A stretch of 26,178 bases of DNA from Deltaproteobacteria bacterium. Its GTDB lineage: Bacteria > Bdellovibrionota > Bdellovibrionia > JABDDW01. Positions within the stretch are counted from its first letter, which is position 1; the number at the start of each line of letters is the position of its first letter. Of this stretch, positions 24,955 to 26,178 are shown piece by piece. The stretch lies in NCBI GenBank assembly GCA_013287405.1, contig JABDDW010000018.1, forward strand, positions 1,254-27,431, read 5' to 3'. Made by a program: the position numbers and the translations under genes. Under the pieces are notes generated by a model. That model saw only the letters and a program-made list of their open reading frames with translations. It did no database searches and was not told where the DNA came from.

Positions 24955-25956
24955 CTATGGAACCCTCCTTAAAATAGAGAGGCTCAAAACAAGCTGCAGA
25001 AAATAAAACAACTCGGCCATCGTCAGCCAACCAGGAAAAAGCTCACTGTAGCGTACGTATTGATTGGTTTGGATCTTCGTTTTCTCGAGTTTGTCAATTT
25101 CCTTAAAGACTTTCTTTAGAGCATCCGTATCGGTCGCCCGATACGATTTGCCTCCAGTTTCTTTGGCGACATAATCTAATAAATCCATATTTACTGTAGA
25201 GTGAATAGGTTGATAGGTCTTAACTTTATTCCCAAACGCATCCTTCATGTAAACAGGAAGTTGCGCTTGACCATCTACACCGACACCAATAGTATAAATT
25301 TTTATGCCGTACCCTTTGGCAATTTCTGTGGCCGTTTCAGGATCTATCGTCCCACTATTATTCTCTCCATCGGTGAGCAGAATCATAACCCGGCTTTTTG
25401 CCGTGGAGTCTTTAAGCCTGGCCACTCCATTGGCTAAAGCCACGCCGATGGCGGTCCCCTGCTTAATATTATCTGTCGTTATGGAATCTAAACTCTGTAG
25501 GAGAATATCGTAGTCCAACGTGAGAGGGCATCTTGTATAGGATTCGGCAGCAAAAATAATAAGGCCAATGCGATCGCTTGTTCTCCCCCTAATAAAATTA
25601 TGAATAACTGACTTCGCCGCCGTGATTCGATTATCTGGCTGCATGTCCTCGATTTCCATACTGTCAGAAACGTCAAAGACAACCATCACATCAATGCCCT
25701 CAACACTCTTATTAACCTTACTATTGGCCATTTGCGGTCGAGCCAGGGCCATAATCGCGCAACCTAGGGCCATAAATTTAAGCATCGAAGGCAAGAAAGA
25801 AAACTGAGCTCTTAACCCTGGCCGAACCGTCTTCAGGAGAGTGATTGAGCTGAATTGAAGTGCAGGATTAAACTTCTCTTTATTCTTGAAGGTCCAAAAA
25901 ATGAGTCCTAAAAGGGGCAAATAGAGAGTCCATGCCCAAGGGGATAGCCACCTCAT
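24955..25956 (-). CDS. batA: BatA, von Willebrand factor A domain membrane protein
   Basis: The 333-residue product has membrane segments at about 6-22 and 54-72, a VWA domain at about 86-290 and a C-terminal helix (about 308-328). The metal site is intact: DVSDS (95-99), Thr in QGTAIG and Asp in LLTDGENN. BatA with BatB forms the core of the Bat complex, linked in Bacteroides to oxygen tolerance and in other bacteria to envelope stress; the mechanism is open. GGGAG lies 6 nt before the ATG, which overlaps the preceding stop by 4 nt (ATGA). MoxR and DUF58 genes usually stand upstream; they would lie beyond the right edge. Confidence 0.94.
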   Translation of the reverse strand: MRWLSPWAWTLYLPLLGLIFWTFKNKEKFNPALQFSSITLLKTVRPGLRAQFSFLPSMLKFMALGCAIMALARPQMANSKVNKSVEGIDVMVVFDVSDSMEIEDMQPDNRITAAKSVIHNFIRGRTSDRIGLIIFAAESYTRCPLTLDYDILLQSLDSITTDNIKQGTAIGVALANGVARLKDSTAKSRVMILLTDGENNSGTIDPETATEIAKGYGIKIYTIGVGVDGQAQLPVYMKDAFGNKVKTYQPIHSTVNMDLLDYVAKETGGKSYRATDTDALKKVFKEIDKLEKTKIQTNQYVRYSELFPGWLTMAELFYFLQLVLSLSILRRVP

Positions 25957-26178
25957 CCCATTCTCCCAAACAGCGCATTCCCAACTCGAGCACCACAGTC
26001 GAGAAGATCAGTGCACTTCAAAGAATTGGTTTCTATTTTCGCAAATTTTATTTGATCTAAATCTGACAAGAATTGCGATAACGTGTTCCCCGCCATATTT
26101 GAGTAGGCGCGGTGCCGTCGTTCGAGGGTGCTTAAGAGCTCTTCACTGGTCATATCTTCAGCCGGAAAATGCAACTCC
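25953..26178 (-). CDS. C-terminal part of the conserved small protein upstream of batA (truncated)
   Basis: Only the last 74 residues are in the window; the frame stays open to the right edge, so the start lies outside. The end contains EELLSTLERRHRAYSN, then FLSDLDQIKFAKIE. The pattern of a late helix with D-x-(V/I)-K-F-A-K is, as I recall, shared by the cytoplasmic tail of the membrane protein often encoded between DUF58 and batA. This supports placement in a standard moxR-DUF58-X-batA-batB order. A TTG at 26174 could be read as a start but has no support. The stop overlaps the batA ATG (ATGA). Confidence 0.6.
   Translation of the reverse strand, partial: ELHFPAEDMTSEELLSTLERRHRAYSNMAGNTLSQFLSDLDQIKFAKIETNSLKCTDLLDCGARVGNALFGRMG

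Noticed and set aside
1..26178. CRISPR arrays, tRNA or rRNA genes, insertion sequences, attachment sites
   Set aside because: No regularly spaced repeats with unique spacers, no tRNA cloverleaf or rRNA-like stretch, no transposase-like protein and no flanking direct repeats were found on either strand by reading.

Overview
The window is about 26.2 kb of gene-dense chromosome from what is most likely a member of the Bdellovibrionota or a close relative. This rests on several signs taken together: a TIGR02147/DUF4423-type regulator next to a secreted protein, a lipoprotein with an FENCG lipobox, a Bat (aerotolerance) operon, two lytic transglycosylases and the gene order glyS-ppdK-smc-ftsY. No rRNA, tRNA, insertion sequence, CRISPR array or phage gene is visible. 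The organism call is an inference.

Region 1 (1-9236, all minus strand). A housekeeping operon reads glyS -> ppdK -> smc -> ftsY: glycyl-tRNA synthetase, pyruvate phosphate dikinase, chromosome condensation ATPase and SRP receptor. Gaps are 15 nt, then a 4-nt overlap in which smc starts with TTG, then 62 nt filled by a degenerate tandem repeat carrying extra ATG codons. Downstream is the 5' part of a Na/Pi-cotransporter-like gene that runs off the left edge. It has its own candidate promoter and an inverted repeat flanking its ribosome binding site.

Region 2 (9237-14223, mixed strands). This is the accessory part. A 515-nt gap rich in hairpins, including a perfect 13-bp inverted repeat, precedes a TIGR02147-type regulator. 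A secreted four-cysteine protein of unknown function follows 13 nt after it. Next come a minus-strand pair: a small membrane protein with a J-domain-like tail lacking HPD, translationally coupled to a lipoprotein that combines a shrunken FGE/SUMF1-like domain with an SH3-like tail. These diverge from an Mrp/NBP35-type Fe-S carrier ATPase. A small FENCG-type lipoprotein follows.

Region 3 (14224-26178, all minus strand). Transcription enters from the right edge through a truncated small protein, then batA, batB, batC, batD, an Agl23/TIGR03663-like membrane glycosyltransferase, a second polytopic membrane protein of probable GT-C type, and an Slt-type lytic transglycosylase. None of these junctions has an intergenic base; genes overlap by 1-17 nt or abut. 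An MltD-type lipoprotein transglycosylase with two LysM domains follows after a 115-nt gap with a possible promoter. The layout ties the Bat von Willebrand-factor complex to envelope glycan and peptidoglycan remodelling, and this is the most interesting system in the window. Whether the link is functional or only positional cannot be decided from sequence alone.
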